A DNA stretch of 51,196 nucleotides from Pholiota molesta (lineage: Eukaryota; Basidiomycota; Agaricomycetes; Agaricales; Strophariaceae). Location of the stretch: assembly GCA_014925825.1 (NCBI GenBank), contig JACGCK010000285.1:1-51196 (forward strand), given 5' to 3'. Each line of letters starts with the position of its first letter. Within the stretch, counting starts at the first letter, position 1. Both the position numbers and the translations under genes were made by a program. The notes beneath the pieces are model-generated. The model was not told the origin of the DNA. It made no database searches and was given only the letters and a program-made list of their open reading frames with translations. Positions 10,701 through 20,515 of the stretch are shown one piece after another.

Positions 10701-12401
10701 GGAGTGCGCGCCATACCTCGAGGACTGCAGCTTGTTGAAGAAGACGAGGAGAATGAGGCTGGGTTGGCAGACCAGTGGGATATCGTCGAAGCGATGGATT
10801 TTGCGATGGCGGTGGCGATGGATGCGGCGGAGGGATTAAATCCCACATACGACGAGGCGAAGAGGAGATCTGACTGGCCAAAGTGGCAGGCAGCAATCCA
10901 GGCCGAGATCAAGTCCTTGGAGGACAATGGCACCTGGAAGATCGTCCCGCGGCCTGTCGACGTCAATGTCGTGTCCAATCGATGGGTCCTTCGTATCAAG
11001 AAGAATGAGGGCGGCGAGATCGACAAATATAAGGCTAGATTGGTCGCACGCGGATTCAGCCAAACCCACGGCGTCGATTATTACGAAACGTACGCACCTG
11101 TGGCCCGCTTATCGTCCTTTCGATTCCTGCTTGCAATAGCCAATCGAAACGGCTGGCCAACCGAGGGGTTCGATTTCGACAGCGCCTTCCTCAATTCGTT
11201 CTTGAAGGATGACGAGGTGATTTACCTCGAAATTCCCATGGGATATGGCACCGCGGACAGGAAGAAATTTGTCTTCCGTCTACGCAAGGCACTATATGGG
11301 TTGAAGCAGGGTGCGAGGAGCTGGTATGAGGCGTTGTGTGCGGCTATGGAGGAGCTCGGGTTCAGGAAGTTGGCTGCCGATCCCGGAGTTTTCATCAGGA
11401 ATTATGACGACGGACAGGTCGTTATCCTGGCCGTGCACGTTGACGATTGCCTCGTTACTGGAAGCTCTAAAGAGCGGGTGGATGAGTTCAAGGTCGCTAT
11501 CAACAAGAAATACAAGATGACAGACCTGGGTAACTGCACCTGGCTCCTCGGTATCAAGATCTCGCGCGATCTCGATAAGAAAACCCTCGGACTCTCGCAG
11601 CGCGGATACATCGACGCGATCCTAACGCGATTCAACTTTGATGATTTGAAGCCATCAGCCATTCCTATGGATCCAAATCAGCCTCTCGGACGTTCGCAAT
11701 GCCCCACGACACTCGCAGAGAAAGCGCGCATGCGGAACGTACCGTACCGTGAAGCCGTCGGCTCGCTGAACTACGCCGCTGAAGGAACGCGCCCCGACAT
11801 TAAATTTGCCGTGTCGACGGTCGCGCAATTCCTGGATAACCCGGGGTGGATCCACTGGGAGGCGGTAAAGCGGATTTTCCGCTACCTGAAGGGAACGAAG
11901 GACCTCGAACTCGTTTACGGGGGAGAGACGTCCGATCTCGTTGGATTTGTAGACGCCGACGGCGCGTCGCAAGAGCACAGGCGCGCGATTTCGGGATACG
12001 TGTTCATGGTAGATGGGGGAGCTGTGTCGTGGTCGTCGAAGAAGCAAGAGCTCGTTACGCTGTCGACCACCGAGGCCGAGTACGTGGCTGCAACCCACGC
12101 TGCCAAAGAAGCTGTCTGGTTGCGCCGTTTTATCAGCGAGCTATTCTCGGCGCCAAAGGAACCCACGACTATTTTTGGCGACAATCAGTCCGCCATTGCG
12201 CTCACGCAAGGCGGTCATTACCACGCCCGCACGAAACATATCGACATTCGCTATCATTTTATTCGATACATCATCGAGGCCGGCTCTATTAAATTGGTTT
12301 ATTGCCCTACCGACGAGCAAACTGCCGACGTCCTCACGAAAGCTCTTCCGAGCATCAAAGCGAAGCACTTTGCGAGTGCTATGGGACTCCGCGCAGTTTG
12401 A
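7776..12401 (+). CDS. Copia Gag-Pol polyprotein
   Basis: A single uninterrupted frame of 1541 codons encodes the retrotransposon polyprotein. In order: a Gag region (residues ~15-230); a CCHC zinc knuckle CFNCHKRGHTKAEC (~257-270); an acidic/lysine-rich linker; an aspartic protease with DSGAS (~463); a GAG-pre-integrase HHCC zinc finger (~594-648); the integrase core with its DDE residues and HTDRGGEF (~661-800); an acidic linker; the reverse transcriptase with KARLVARGF and the HVDD active site (~1035-1290, VDD near 1221); and RNase H (FVDADGA, STTEAEY, DNQSA; ~1385-1520). Gag and Pol share one frame, so Gag excess must come from processing or translation control. The start is the first ATG after the leader. 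No internal stop or frameshift is seen. Confidence 0.96.
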   Translation: MSTSKLGDDLLRVPKLDVAGANWVIYKDRLSWSVDARGLLGHIDGTETMPADPISESLRQAGALTAEQTTKDAEWKKELKAWKLGEAIVKQQIASTIPDSLFMKIRNQGTAHEIWKALAGDFQNKSRMVSVDLRKRLQQERCTEKGDVRAHFAKLRTMREDLASMGHAPDEDDMYAIVLGSLPQSYDSYISAISATSSVLGKTLSSDELMQTVTEEYDRRILNTKAPKKEENAAFYGNDAASGSGKGKKSGRSRVECFNCHKRGHTKAECWAEGGGKVGQGPGQKAKEKEKDGGKDKSKDAAASAKAKEKDIDATWMAAMSDVEDDFVSGFLQETISESVFFETGNLSLLDDIPAPPQPNQVSIKFQTQHQPARNLPEDDSDDEDSNLDENEEYSGTDSDDEDDGFILSSITSDVAPNHEQVEECLPATPENDDAAYTTTFKATEIQKGGLGGDNLIDIDLYDSGASRHMSGYRHRFTNFIEIDPKPITAADKRSFQATGMGDVLIEIPNGETISKVLLRDVLYAPSMGVTLVSISRITSAGSAVVFSGISCRIFDASKNMVGRVEVNHGLYRVYTARAEAEGYAGRVKELLTIDELHRRLGHVSHEMVRHLIREGMITGVELDESSKPTFCTSCEWGKGHRRAIQKIREGERAKAAGEEVHSDLWGPASVETINRKRYFASFTDDHTRFSVVDFLRNKSETLTSYRDYEAWLKTQHGCTIKIFHTDRGGEFISTEFDKHLKKNGTIRRLTVHDTPEYNGTAERLNRTLIEKVRAMLHASALPKFLWGEALQHAVWLKNRTWTRSLKGMTPYEALTGKKPNLEGLHPWGCRVWVHDTSGGKLDARAKMGRWVGYDDESLAHRIYWAEKRSVTVERSIRFIPEEAEIVLNDVPLEGEKDTDKLEELDAEPEVERPVTPEPAADEEPEPAPMPEEAKEPEVEVEVEEEAMGRGRRIRRESAYVRQIREGLGSASGTPGVRAIPRGLQLVEEDEENEAGLADQWDIVEAMDFAMAVAMDAAEGLNPTYDEAKRRSDWPKWQAAIQAEIKSLEDNGTWKIVPRPVDVNVVSNRWVLRIKKNEGGEIDKYKARLVARGFSQTHGVDYYETYAPVARLSSFRFLLAIANRNGWPTEGFDFDSAFLNSFLKDDEVIYLEIPMGYGTADRKKFVFRLRKALYGLKQGARSWYEALCAAMEELGFRKLAADPGVFIRNYDDGQVVILAVHVDDCLVTGSSKERVDEFKVAINKKYKMTDLGNCTWLLGIKISRDLDKKTLGLSQRGYIDAILTRFNFDDLKPSAIPMDPNQPLGRSQCPTTLAEKARMRNVPYREAVGSLNYAAEGTRPDIKFAVSTVAQFLDNPGWIHWEAVKRIFRYLKGTKDLELVYGGETSDLVGFVDADGASQEHRRAISGYVFMVDGGAVSWSSKKQELVTLSTTEAEYVAATHAAKEAVWLRRFISELFSAPKEPTTIFGDNQSAIALTQGGHYHARTKHIDIRYHFIRYIIEAGSIKLVYCPTDEQTADVLTKALPSIKAKHFASAMGLRAV

Positions 12402-12408
12402 GGGGGAG
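12400..12408 (+). other. Polypurine tract (GAGGGGGAG)
   Basis: A nine-base purine run directly precedes the 3' LTR and overlaps the Gag-Pol stop codon (12399-12401). It has the expected position and composition for priming plus-strand DNA synthesis. Confidence 0.85.
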
Positions 12409-12673
12409 TGTTGGGATTTATTTTATCTTCTTTCTTATTTCACGGACACTCTAGCGTAGCGTTACATAGTTGTTACTGTACGTCACACGTGCACTGATGT
12501 GCGCGATTGTCACTCCGGGCATCCTCAGTTCGTTCTATCACAACGCACTGAGGTATGCCCCGTATTTACTTCGATATTCATTGCCTTATACTTACAGAAT
12601 ACCGTAGCTACTTTCTACAGGTACCTATCAATATAAGTTCGTTCTATCACAACGCACTGAGCTACTTTCTACA
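12409..12673 (+). repeat. 3' LTR of the copia element
   Basis: 265 bp, with no difference from the 5' LTR found when read side by side. It is followed by GTGGG (12674-12678), the right copy of the target duplication. Confidence 0.93.
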
Positions 12674-13464
12674 GTGGGCACCCCGCGGCGGAGCTTTTGT
12701 TGGACGTCCCTTTTCAATTAGAAAGAATGCATTGGGGGAATCACTCCGAGGGCTGGAAAATGACTACCGTTCTCGAGCAGCAGCAGCACCTCAGGTACCT
12801 CTATCTCGAGTCAGAAGAAGGCACTACTTTCCCGCTCATCTGTTGCCCACACCTGAAAGAGCTTTCCGGAAACAGAGGAACATTGGAAGCCTTGCTGCAC
12901 GGTAGACGTGTTGAAAACGTAGAATGGGTACCCGAATTGGATGACGACACTGGGAGCGGGGGCGTGAGCCAAATCGGAGCAGAGCTCGGACACCTGAAGG
13001 GGTTATCGTTTGGCGGCTATTTTGCGCGTCCATATTTTGGGCACATTGTGGACTATCTAGAGCGACTAGAAAAGTTGGAACTAGTGGGACTCTTATCCGA
13101 TGTATGCAATTTTTCGCGTAAATCATGACCATGTGCCACTGATTCTTGCGTATCTACACAGGAACTTATGTTGCTCAAACGCGTCAAGCCATTGCGCGAG
13201 CTCGTGATCTCCTTCCACTGGGGAAGCCGCGATCTTTCCATCCCAGGCGAAACCGATCAGCGTCAGCGCCTTGTAGAAGATCTCTTTTCATGGTGTGAAA
13301 ATCTGCTCTGCGTGGACATTGCTTATGAATCGACTACCCTCACGACGGAGATCTGGTATCAGCGATGGACAAGAGAGACGACGCAAAGCAGCCCAATAAT
13401 GGTATCACCCACGGAGATTAAGTACGGATGGTTTGGCGGAGGTGGAAGGGCCAGTAATATTTAG

Positions 13465-14422
13465 AACTTGGAATGACATGTAGTCTGAAAGTACAATTTC
13501 TCGGCGCTTTTGCTAAAGTGTAGATAACAATGAACTCTTCGTTGATATCTTCGGTTTGTGGTTTGTATGAAGGATGATTTAAGCACCCGTTGCTTGATCT
13601 CATACCATTTACCACTGACAAGTGCATGGAATGGAATTAGAGTCGACATGCTGAAATTGCACTATATTGCATTCACACAGATATACAATTACATAGATAA
13701 GTAAATTCTATACGATTCGATTTAAAAATGACTTAGGGGTTTCTCTCGACGCCTTGTATTTCTTTCTGTCTTCGATCTACTTCGATGGTTTCGTGATCTG
13801 GGTTTTACATTAGATCTGTCGGTATTCCTAGATTAAAGCTTACCACTTCGTAATTGTGAGTTTGTAATGGAGAATACATAGATCATTGATACTTGTGGAC
13901 CCTCCAATGTTCAATGTTGCGCGACGCATGTTTGACATGATACCCTATGTGTAGAATTATCATTTAAAAAATTCATATACCAGTGTGAAAACAACCAACC
14001 GCATGCATATGTACATACTCATTTATCTCGCGTCATAGGGATACCACTACGGTTTCGTCGTGATCCCAAGCGCCTCCAAGAGCACCATACCAAACTCGTT
14101 CGACCGCCTCCGATCACCGACCTTCTGAGGGTAGTGAAGACTATAGAGGAAAAGATCGCTATTGACCGGGTATTGGCAAAGCTATTGAGGCAAGGTTGCG
14201 ATAAGCGGATTAGAAGCCATGGCCAGCTTGACCCGTTTGCTTCCAGTACCCCGCCATCGACACGAAACAAACACGCGGTCACCCGAAAAACGACATGGCT
14301 GAAGGAACGCATCATCCAACGAGCCCGAAACGGATCTATACAACGAGCCCACAACTCATACTCTATATAATACACTGTCGTCACAACCAATACGACGAAG
14401 GACTTCCCCCCTGTGCGCAAGG
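13465..14422. repeat. Intergenic; contains a copy of the SDR 3' flank
   Basis: 13817-13916 closely matches 4399-4485, just downstream of the SDR stop codon: shared cores GTCGGTATTC, AAGCTTACCAC, TTTGTAATGGAGAATAC and ACTTGTGGACCCTCCAATGT, with about 12-15 extra bases in the middle. The rest is AT-rich with no supported gene. A 78-codon plus-strand frame at 14134-14370 has no recognisable features. Confidence 0.6.
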
Positions 14423-15060
14423 TGCTATAGCTTTGGAAATTCTGCGAAATTAACGTATATATGCATGCGAGTGTCCGTGGATGGCATGAAAAAAAGCGTG
14501 TATGAAAGGAAGCAACTCTGAAAGAGGAAACGGGCCAGGAGAGGGACGAGACGAAGGGAACATGAGAGCGGAAAAGAAAAAATTTGGTGTACAAGTGAAA
14601 GCAAAGCATATGTGGTGTATATGTATAAAGGACCAGATAGAGAAAGGATGCTTGGAAGGAGCATAGCAGGATAGCAGGAGAAACAGATAACGACGATAGC
14701 GTGAAAAGCAACGCAGACAACGGGACATGGGAAAAGAAAGGAGAAGATTGACAGCATGAGAAGCAAAGCAGACAACGGGAGATGAAAGAAGAAAGGAGAG
14801 GATTATACGAAAAGCGACAACCAAAAAACCGCTTGGGCGCTATAGCTTTGAGATTCCGCGAAATTATGTATGCATGCGGAAATCCATGAACGGCATGAAC
14901 AAGGGTGTTCGAAAAACAAGTTAGAAAAGGGCCAGGAGAGAGACGAGCAGGAAAACCGAAGGCTAGAGATGAATGAAACTTTGGAAAGCATATGTGGGCC
15001 AGAGAGTGAAATGGATGCGGAAAAAGAGCACAGCAAGGAAAAACATAAGATGACAGCGTG
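14423..15060. repeat. Diverged tandem duplication downstream of wc-1
   Basis: Unit 1 (14423-14838) and unit 2 (14839-15060) both begin GCTATAGCTTTG, continue with a C/GCGAAATTA then TGCATGCG core, contain GGCATGAA, and later share AAAGCATATGTGG and AG-rich runs. The second unit is shorter and diverged. The segment is purine-rich on plus and non-coding as far as I can see. It lies just beyond the 3' end of the photoreceptor gene and may include its 3' UTR. Confidence 0.5.
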
Positions 15061-15175
15061 AAAAAACGTCGATGCGGACCATGTAACAAGAGAATCCCAA
15101 ACAAAAAGAGAAAACGCACACGACGCCCACCCAATCGGAAACTAATCCAACCCGTCAGCACTTTTAAATCCCCTC

Positions 15176-18014
15176 CTACGCACCATCGATCGCGCTCCAC
15201 GCCCTCTTCAGCCCCGCCCCATATCCCTGCACCGTATTCCACTCCTGCGGCGTCTCGCACCGCGGCGGGCGCGGCAGCGGGGGCACAGCGTACTGCGCGT
15301 GGGGAACAGGCTGGTGCAGGTACGGCACCATGGTCGCTGGTGGTGGTGGTAGCGGCGGTAGCGATGGTGGTGGTTCGTAGTCGTAGTGCAGCTGGTGCGG
15401 GTACGGGTCGCGGTGCGGGTGCTGCGGCTGCGAGGTGAACAGCGGCGGCGGCGGAGCGGGATCCGCGTAGACGCGCGCGTGCGGGTGCAGCTGGTGCGGC
15501 TGGTGCTGCTGCTGTTGTTGTGGCTCGTATAGCGTGGCCTCGTACCCCATCCCCTGAGCGGGCTGCGGCGCGTCCACCACCGCTGTTGCCCCTGCAGCCG
15601 CCTCGGCCGCCTCCAGCGCCGCGAGCTCCTCGCGCAGGCGCAGGTTCGTGATGCGCAGCTGCTGCAGCTCGTACTGCCAGCTGGACCCGCGCGCGACCGC
15701 GAGCGCGTCGAACATGTCGTCCTCCTCTAACGGCCTTGGCTCCGACCCCACCAGCGCGTCCGCGGCCGGAGCGCCACCAGGGAAGAGCGGCGGGACCGCA
15801 CCCGCCAACGACGAGGACGACGAGGACGAAGACGGTACACTTCCCTCCAGCGGCACACCGCCCCCCTCCAGCGCAGCGGCGCCGGGCATGATCGTCTGCG
15901 CGTCCGCGAGCCGGATCTGGAACACCAGCGGCGCGGGCGTGATGCTCGCGCCCGCATCCCGCGCCGGCAGCACAGTCTGCGGCGGCGCGTCCGGCTCCGG
16001 GTCCGCGTCCGCGCGGTAGAGCACGAACCACACGTCCACGCGCGCGCCGTCCCGCCGTCGCAGAGCGCACCGCGTCTTCATCACCCGCGCGGGATCCGCC
16101 CTTACCCCTGCCCCTCCACTACCTCCATCGGCGCTGGGACCGCCACGACGCTGCTGGCGCTGGTACGCGCGCATCGACGCAACGAACCCCCCCAGCGCCT
16201 CCGCGCTCGCCTCGTCACACAGCACGCTCTCCAGCGCGCGCCCGCGCAGCGCGTCCGCTGGCCAGCCAAGCACGTCCGGCGCGCCGCGCCCGACGGAGAG
16301 GAACGCCGCGGTCGCGCGGCACGCGCCGCCGAGCGTGCCCCACACCTCCTGCGCGTGCTCTCGGTACTCTTCTCTCCTCCCATTACTCTTGTCGCCGACG
16401 CCACCCGTACCCACGCCGGAGGCCACGGGCACCCGCACCCCCCTCGCCAGCCCGCCCGCCTTACGCACGTCCGCCCACGGGAGGCGCAGCATCTCGCGCG
16501 CGCGCCCCGCGAGCACGACCGCCTTCTTCCCCTTGCCCGGCTCCGCGAGCAGCCGCCCGCGGCACTCGACCCACACGTAGCGCCCCATCTTCGTGCGCGC
16601 GCGGAAGAGCAGCGCTACGCCGCGCTGCGGTGAGTTTAATTGCGGGACAACCTGGCTGGTCGCGTTTTCATTGATGGCGTTGATGGAGGAGGAGGAGGAG
16701 GGGTGGGACGAAGACGCGCTACTATCCTTCAGCTCCCTCAGCAGCGGCACCACATCCTCCGGGTGCGCATAGCTCGCAATCGACGTCCCGACCATCTCCG
16801 CGGCCTCGTACCCGAGCACGCGCCGCACGCTCGGCGCGACGTACTGGAACTCGCCCTTGATGGACACGACGTGGATGAAGTCCGGCAAGGCCTCGAGGAG
16901 CAGCAGCGACAGCGCGTGGCCCGCGCCGCTGGCGGCGGGGTCGTCCGCGGAGGAGGTGGAGGGGGTGGCGGTGTGGGTAAGGGTGGAAGTAAGGGTGGGC
17001 GGGATGGAGCGCAGGAACGCGGGGTCCGCGAGCATGCGCCGGAGGTCCTTGGACATCACGAGCGGCGGGATCGCATTCGCCTTGCGGTCGCGCGCCGTCG
17101 CAGCCACCGGCGGCGGCGCCTGCACCTGCGCCTGCACCAGGCCCGCGCGCTGCTGCACGCCCGGCACGGACGCATAGTTCACGAGATAGCTCCCGTCCCT
17201 CAGCTTCTCCAAAATCGCATTCGGCTGCTCCGTCAGGTCCACCTGGAAGCCCACCTGGTACACCGCCTCCTCCCGCTCCCCCTCGGGCACCGGGATGACC
17301 GTGACGAGGTTCACAAACGCCGCGCCGCCCTTCTTGTAATTCACAATGCTCGTCTGGCACTCCTTCCCCGCGCCCAGGCTCCGCCGCAGATGGGCCACCG
17401 CCTCGGGCGACGTCCACGCGCGCGGCTCCCCCCTTTCCACGCGCCCGCCCGGCGCCTGCAGGAACCGGCAGTTCCGCCCCAGCACCTCGCGCTCCGCGTA
17501 CCCCGTCAGGGCGCAGAACGCCGGCGAGCAATACACGACGGGGTGGTCGTACCGGCGCACGTCGACGACGACGAAGGCGCACGTGAAGTCGACAGGGCCC
17601 AGCGCGATGCGCGGGGCGGGGCGGCTGGCGATGCGCGCGAGGATGGAGAGCAGGTCGAAGCCCGACGCGGAGTACACGGGGAGGCCCAGCGGGGCGGGCG
17701 GCGGCGGGCCCGCGAGGAAGATGCTGAGGTCGGGCGCGGGCTGCTGGGGCGCAGCGGGCGGGTGCTGGACGAGCGGGGCGGGGAGGGGGTAGTCGAACGG
17801 GTTGGCGGACGACTCGTGCGCGCTGTCGACGGGCGGATACTCGAATCTGGGCAGAGGTCAGCGACGAACGCACGGGGCCTTAGCGCACGCACTCATTGGG
17901 GCCGACAGGGACGGGGAACCAGTCTGGGTTGATGAGCTCGGCGCCGCCGCCGTCGACAAGGGTATTGCCATAGACGAAGTGGGGGATCTGGAGCTGGAGC
18001 TGGTGGTGGTCCAT
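15176..18014 (-). CDS. wc-1: White Collar-1 type blue-light photoreceptor (LOV-PAS-PAS)
   Basis: Exon 1 (18014-17893) and exon 2 (17846-15176) join across a 46-nt intron to give 930 aa. The LOV domain is at about residues 115-245, with the flavin-binding signature GRNCRFLQ; Cys167 is the expected photo-adduct residue. A second PAS domain follows (~360-425, DFIHVVSIKGEFQYVAPS, VRRVLGYEAAEMVG), then a weaker third PAS-like segment (~550-610). The C-terminus is rich in Gln, His and Pro, and I see no GATA zinc finger. Ascomycete WC-1 has such a finger; basidiomycete WC-1 proteins typically lack it and rely on a WC-2 partner for DNA binding. Known role: nuclear light-dependent transcription factor controlling photomorphogenesis and fruiting. 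The gene is very GC-rich. It lies 148 bp downstream of, and in line with, the uL16 gene. The start is the only ATG that opens a frame joining the LOV exon. Confidence 0.9.
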
Positions 18015-18162
18015 GACAAGCAGCCCGCTGCTCCCACCGTCAATACATAGCCCTTAGTCAGCCATCACGGCGTCTTCAGCCTCACGCTCGATCTGATCCC
18101 TCTCATACAAAAAATAAGCTCGCATTGCCACACTAAACTACAGCTATCGACAATCACCCCCA

Positions 18163-18991
18163 TCAAGCGCGGAGTTGGTTGCGCAGGTTCTTCTCCAGGG
18201 GGCCCTTGGGCCGGATGTACTGCACATACGCTCCATCCCTACATATAGCGTTAGCACCCCTTCCCCACTCCAAATAAGGAAACTGTACGTACTGCAACAC
18301 CTTCTTGTCCTCCTTGAGCTTCAGGTACTCGCCCTTGTCGACGCTCGTGAAGCCCCACTTCTTCGACACGATGATCTTCTGCCTTCCGGGGAACTTGTAG
18401 CGCGCGCGGCGCAGCGCCTCCATCACCACAGGCGCGTTCGCGTCCTTGCAGCGGATCGACAGGATGATCTGCCCGATGTTGACACGCGCGACGGTACCGT
18501 AGGGCTTGCCCCACGCACCACGCATACCCGTCTGCAGCCTACACACCCTCGGTCAATTCCCGCTTCTTATCCCCCCATAACCTGAGAATACGCACCTATC
18601 AGCACCAGCGCACGACAACATCTTGTTGATGCGGATGACGTGGAACGGGTGCACGCGCACGCGCAGATGGAACGAGTCCTTGCCCGACGTCTTCGTCACG
18701 TACTTGTTCGCGCAGATGCGCGCCGCCTCGAGCGCCTCGGACGACAGCTGCTCGTACTCGTCCGACACCAGGTGGCAGCAGAACGGGAACTCGTCGACGT
18801 TCGCGCGCTTGCGGCCCAGATCGAAGATCCTGATCTATTCCACACCGCCAGTCCGTTAGCTTTCCGCCCAACAGAGAGTTTGGAAGGGGAGGGAGACGCA
18901 CTTTGGGGTCAGGGACACCGCGGTTGTACCTCGACTTCGGGTACGGCTTGTTCTTGCAGTAGCGGTAGCAGCGGGCGGGACGGCGACCCAT
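18163..18991 (-). CDS. rpl10: 60S ribosomal protein L10 (uL16), four exons
   Basis: Exons 18991-18902, 18834-18596, 18538-18293 and 18238-18163 join in phase (introns 67, 57 and 54 nt) to encode 216 aa, the usual length for uL16. The family signatures are plain: N-terminal [20 protein letters not shown], then [44 protein letters not shown] and [13 protein letters not shown]. The protein sits near the peptidyl transferase centre and P-site tRNA of the large subunit and is loaded late, in the cytoplasm. Intron 3 contains GCTAAC, a good branch-point match, and has no stop in the reading frame. The start ATG matches the family N-terminus. No defects are seen. Confidence 0.96.
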
Positions 18992-19551
18992 TGTATTTTC
19001 TGACAAACCCAAAAAAGACGAAAAATCAGCACCTCTGCCTTCGAAGTTCGAATCCACACCCCAGGTCACAACTCGACACGAATCCGCAAGTTCCGAGCGC
19101 CAGAGCCCCTCCAGAACCCTTTCCCGAGCCACAACGTCATCTCAACCCCTCCGCCCGCATCCATCCCAATCCACCTTCCATCCCCTCCAAATCCACGATT
19201 TCAGGGCTCCAACCACTCGCTCCTCCCAAAATCCGTCGGGAACCACACAGAGAAGGGGCGTACTCACATTCTAGCAGCTGGGGGTGGGTGTGATGAGGGG
19301 GGCACAGCACAGCGACCGGGGTTCCTTTTGTATAAACGTGTTTGGGTGCGATTGGTAAGACGGGTGCGTGACAAATCGCGCTTGCTCAGCAGGATGACGA
19401 CGTGCTTCCACGGTGGCTCTCACTAATCTCTGACAGACTGACTCTTCGTTTCTTGAGCCTAGTCAACGAGCGCGGGTCCGGTGTGTGTCGCGCAGGTTCC
19501 GGCTCCTCCAGTGGCCTTCACGGCTATACCTCTCCGCATTCTCTGGCTCTC

Positions 19552-19925
19552 TCGTTTCATCCCTGGAGAAACCTAGGCTCTTCTCGCAGAAACGTGACTC
19601 CAGAACTATCTATACTCATGTCTCGGGCGCGAACTGCCACCTCGTATCCAGCCACACAGCTACGCCTATTTCGGGCGCTCGGGGAGCACGCAACACACCG
19701 TGTCACCGACTGCGTAAGCAGTTGTGCTACCGGGGTGTTCATCTACAGCTAACGGCCTGTTTTTCTTATCTTCGTTTCATCCGTGGATCTCCTCGCCGAA
19801 CGTGCCTCTTCATCAAGTCAGAAACATATATGCCTCGGGCGCGAGCTGCCCCGGGCTACGCCTATCCCGGGCGCTCGAGGAATAAGTACGCAACAGCCAA
19901 TTGGGTGTTCGTCTGCAGCTAACGG
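19552..19925. repeat. Diverged tandem repeat set P (two units)
   Basis: Unit 1 (19552-19755) and unit 2 (19772-19925) share, in the same order, TCGTTTCATCC.TGG, CTCGGGCGCGA.CTGCC, CTACGCCTAT..CGGGCGCTCG, ACGCAACA, GGGTGTTC and CTACAGCTAACGG or CTGCAGCTAACGG. Unit 2 is shorter. Non-coding. Confidence 0.55.
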
Positions 19926-20010
19926 CAAGAACGCAGACCACGTCAACCTTTTCGACTCGTGGCGCCGTGCAGCCCGCTTGTGGCGAGACGTCGACGCCAC
20001 GCTGCAAGTG

Positions 20011-20515
20011 TCCTCTCCACGCCGCGCCAAGGACACCATGTTTTTGGGTAGTGTATGGCCACTTGAAAGAAATCGCGCAGGTGGTCTTCTTTTTGTTCCG
20101 TTAGCTGTAAACAAGCGGTATTATATGCTTTGAGCAGGCTTCGACATACATCAGTTCGCTCTTCCTTCATAGTACGCCCATGCCCGACGCTGTCCGATGA
20201 CCGAACGCGCAGCTTATCCTCTACGAGCTTCAAAGCGGATCTTCTCCACGGCGCGCAAGACACCGAAATCTTTCCCTGAAGTGCTTCGTTCGGGTGCGTG
20301 TATCCTCACTTGAAGGAACGCTCGAGGTGGGTCTACGTTCCCGCTGTCAGCTGTGAACAAAGCGGTGTCGCCTCCAAAACAGGAACCCCTGGATCTGCTT
20401 CGAGCGCGGTAGGTACTTATGCCGAAGCGCTCTTTACATGCCCGCTGGCCGATGGCCGAGCGCATAGCGTATCCTCTACGAGCTCCGCAGCGGATCTTCC
20501 CCACCCGCCTGCCTT
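20011..20515. repeat. Diverged tandem repeat set Q (two units and part of a third)
   Basis: Unit 1 begins near 20011 and unit 2 near 20241. Shared blocks in order include CTCCACG.CGCG, GTGTATGGCCACTTGAA versus GTGTATCCTCACTTGAA, GTTCCGTTAGCTGTAAACAAGCGG versus GTTCCCGCTGTCAGCTGTGAACAAAGCGG, and TATCCTCTACGAGCT. A third copy of the start (GCGGATCTTCCCCACC) appears near 20498. No open frame is conserved between units. Confidence 0.55.

Larger units (their letters stand above)
7405..12673 (+). mobile_element. Complete Ty1/copia LTR retrotransposon (5269 bp)
   Basis: Two 265-bp LTRs, both starting TG and ending CA, flank one long Gag-Pol frame. A primer binding site adjoins the 5' LTR, a polypurine tract adjoins the 3' LTR, and GTGGG flanks both sides. 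By eye the LTRs are identical, so the insertion is recent. Domain order protease, integrase, reverse transcriptase, RNase H places it in the copia superfamily. Every part needed for autonomous movement appears present. Confidence 0.95.
7033..13464 (+). pseudogene. F-box-like/LRR gene interrupted by a copia retrotransposon
   Basis: The 5' exon (7033-7404, 124 codons) begins with an F-box-like segment: LPPELFRPIFKHLDG, then leucine and cysteine spacing (FFALSLCNRYLREDAERELY). A copia element then splits the gene. Coding continues after the element at 12679-13101, then a 60-nt GT-AG intron (13102-13161), and ends in 13162-13464. With the element and one copy of the 5-bp target duplication taken out, the two parts join exactly in frame, giving a protein of about 365 aa. 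F-box proteins recruit substrates to SCF ubiquitin ligases; the target is unknown. As it stands the reading frame runs into the 5' LTR and stops at 7455, so the allele is probably null. Nothing else in the coding parts is broken, so the insertion looks like the primary lesion. Confidence 0.75.

Noticed and set aside
9947..11026. 359-aa antisense frame within the copia element
   Set aside because: Shadow of the integrase/RT coding frame; serine-rich with no motifs.
14019..17932. Very long open frames overlapping wc-1 (683 aa minus 14019-16070; 430 aa plus 16640-17932; 383 aa minus 16722-17873)
   Set aside because: They are Ala/Arg/Pro-rich shadows of a GC-rich coding region. The LOV/PAS frame explains the sequence.
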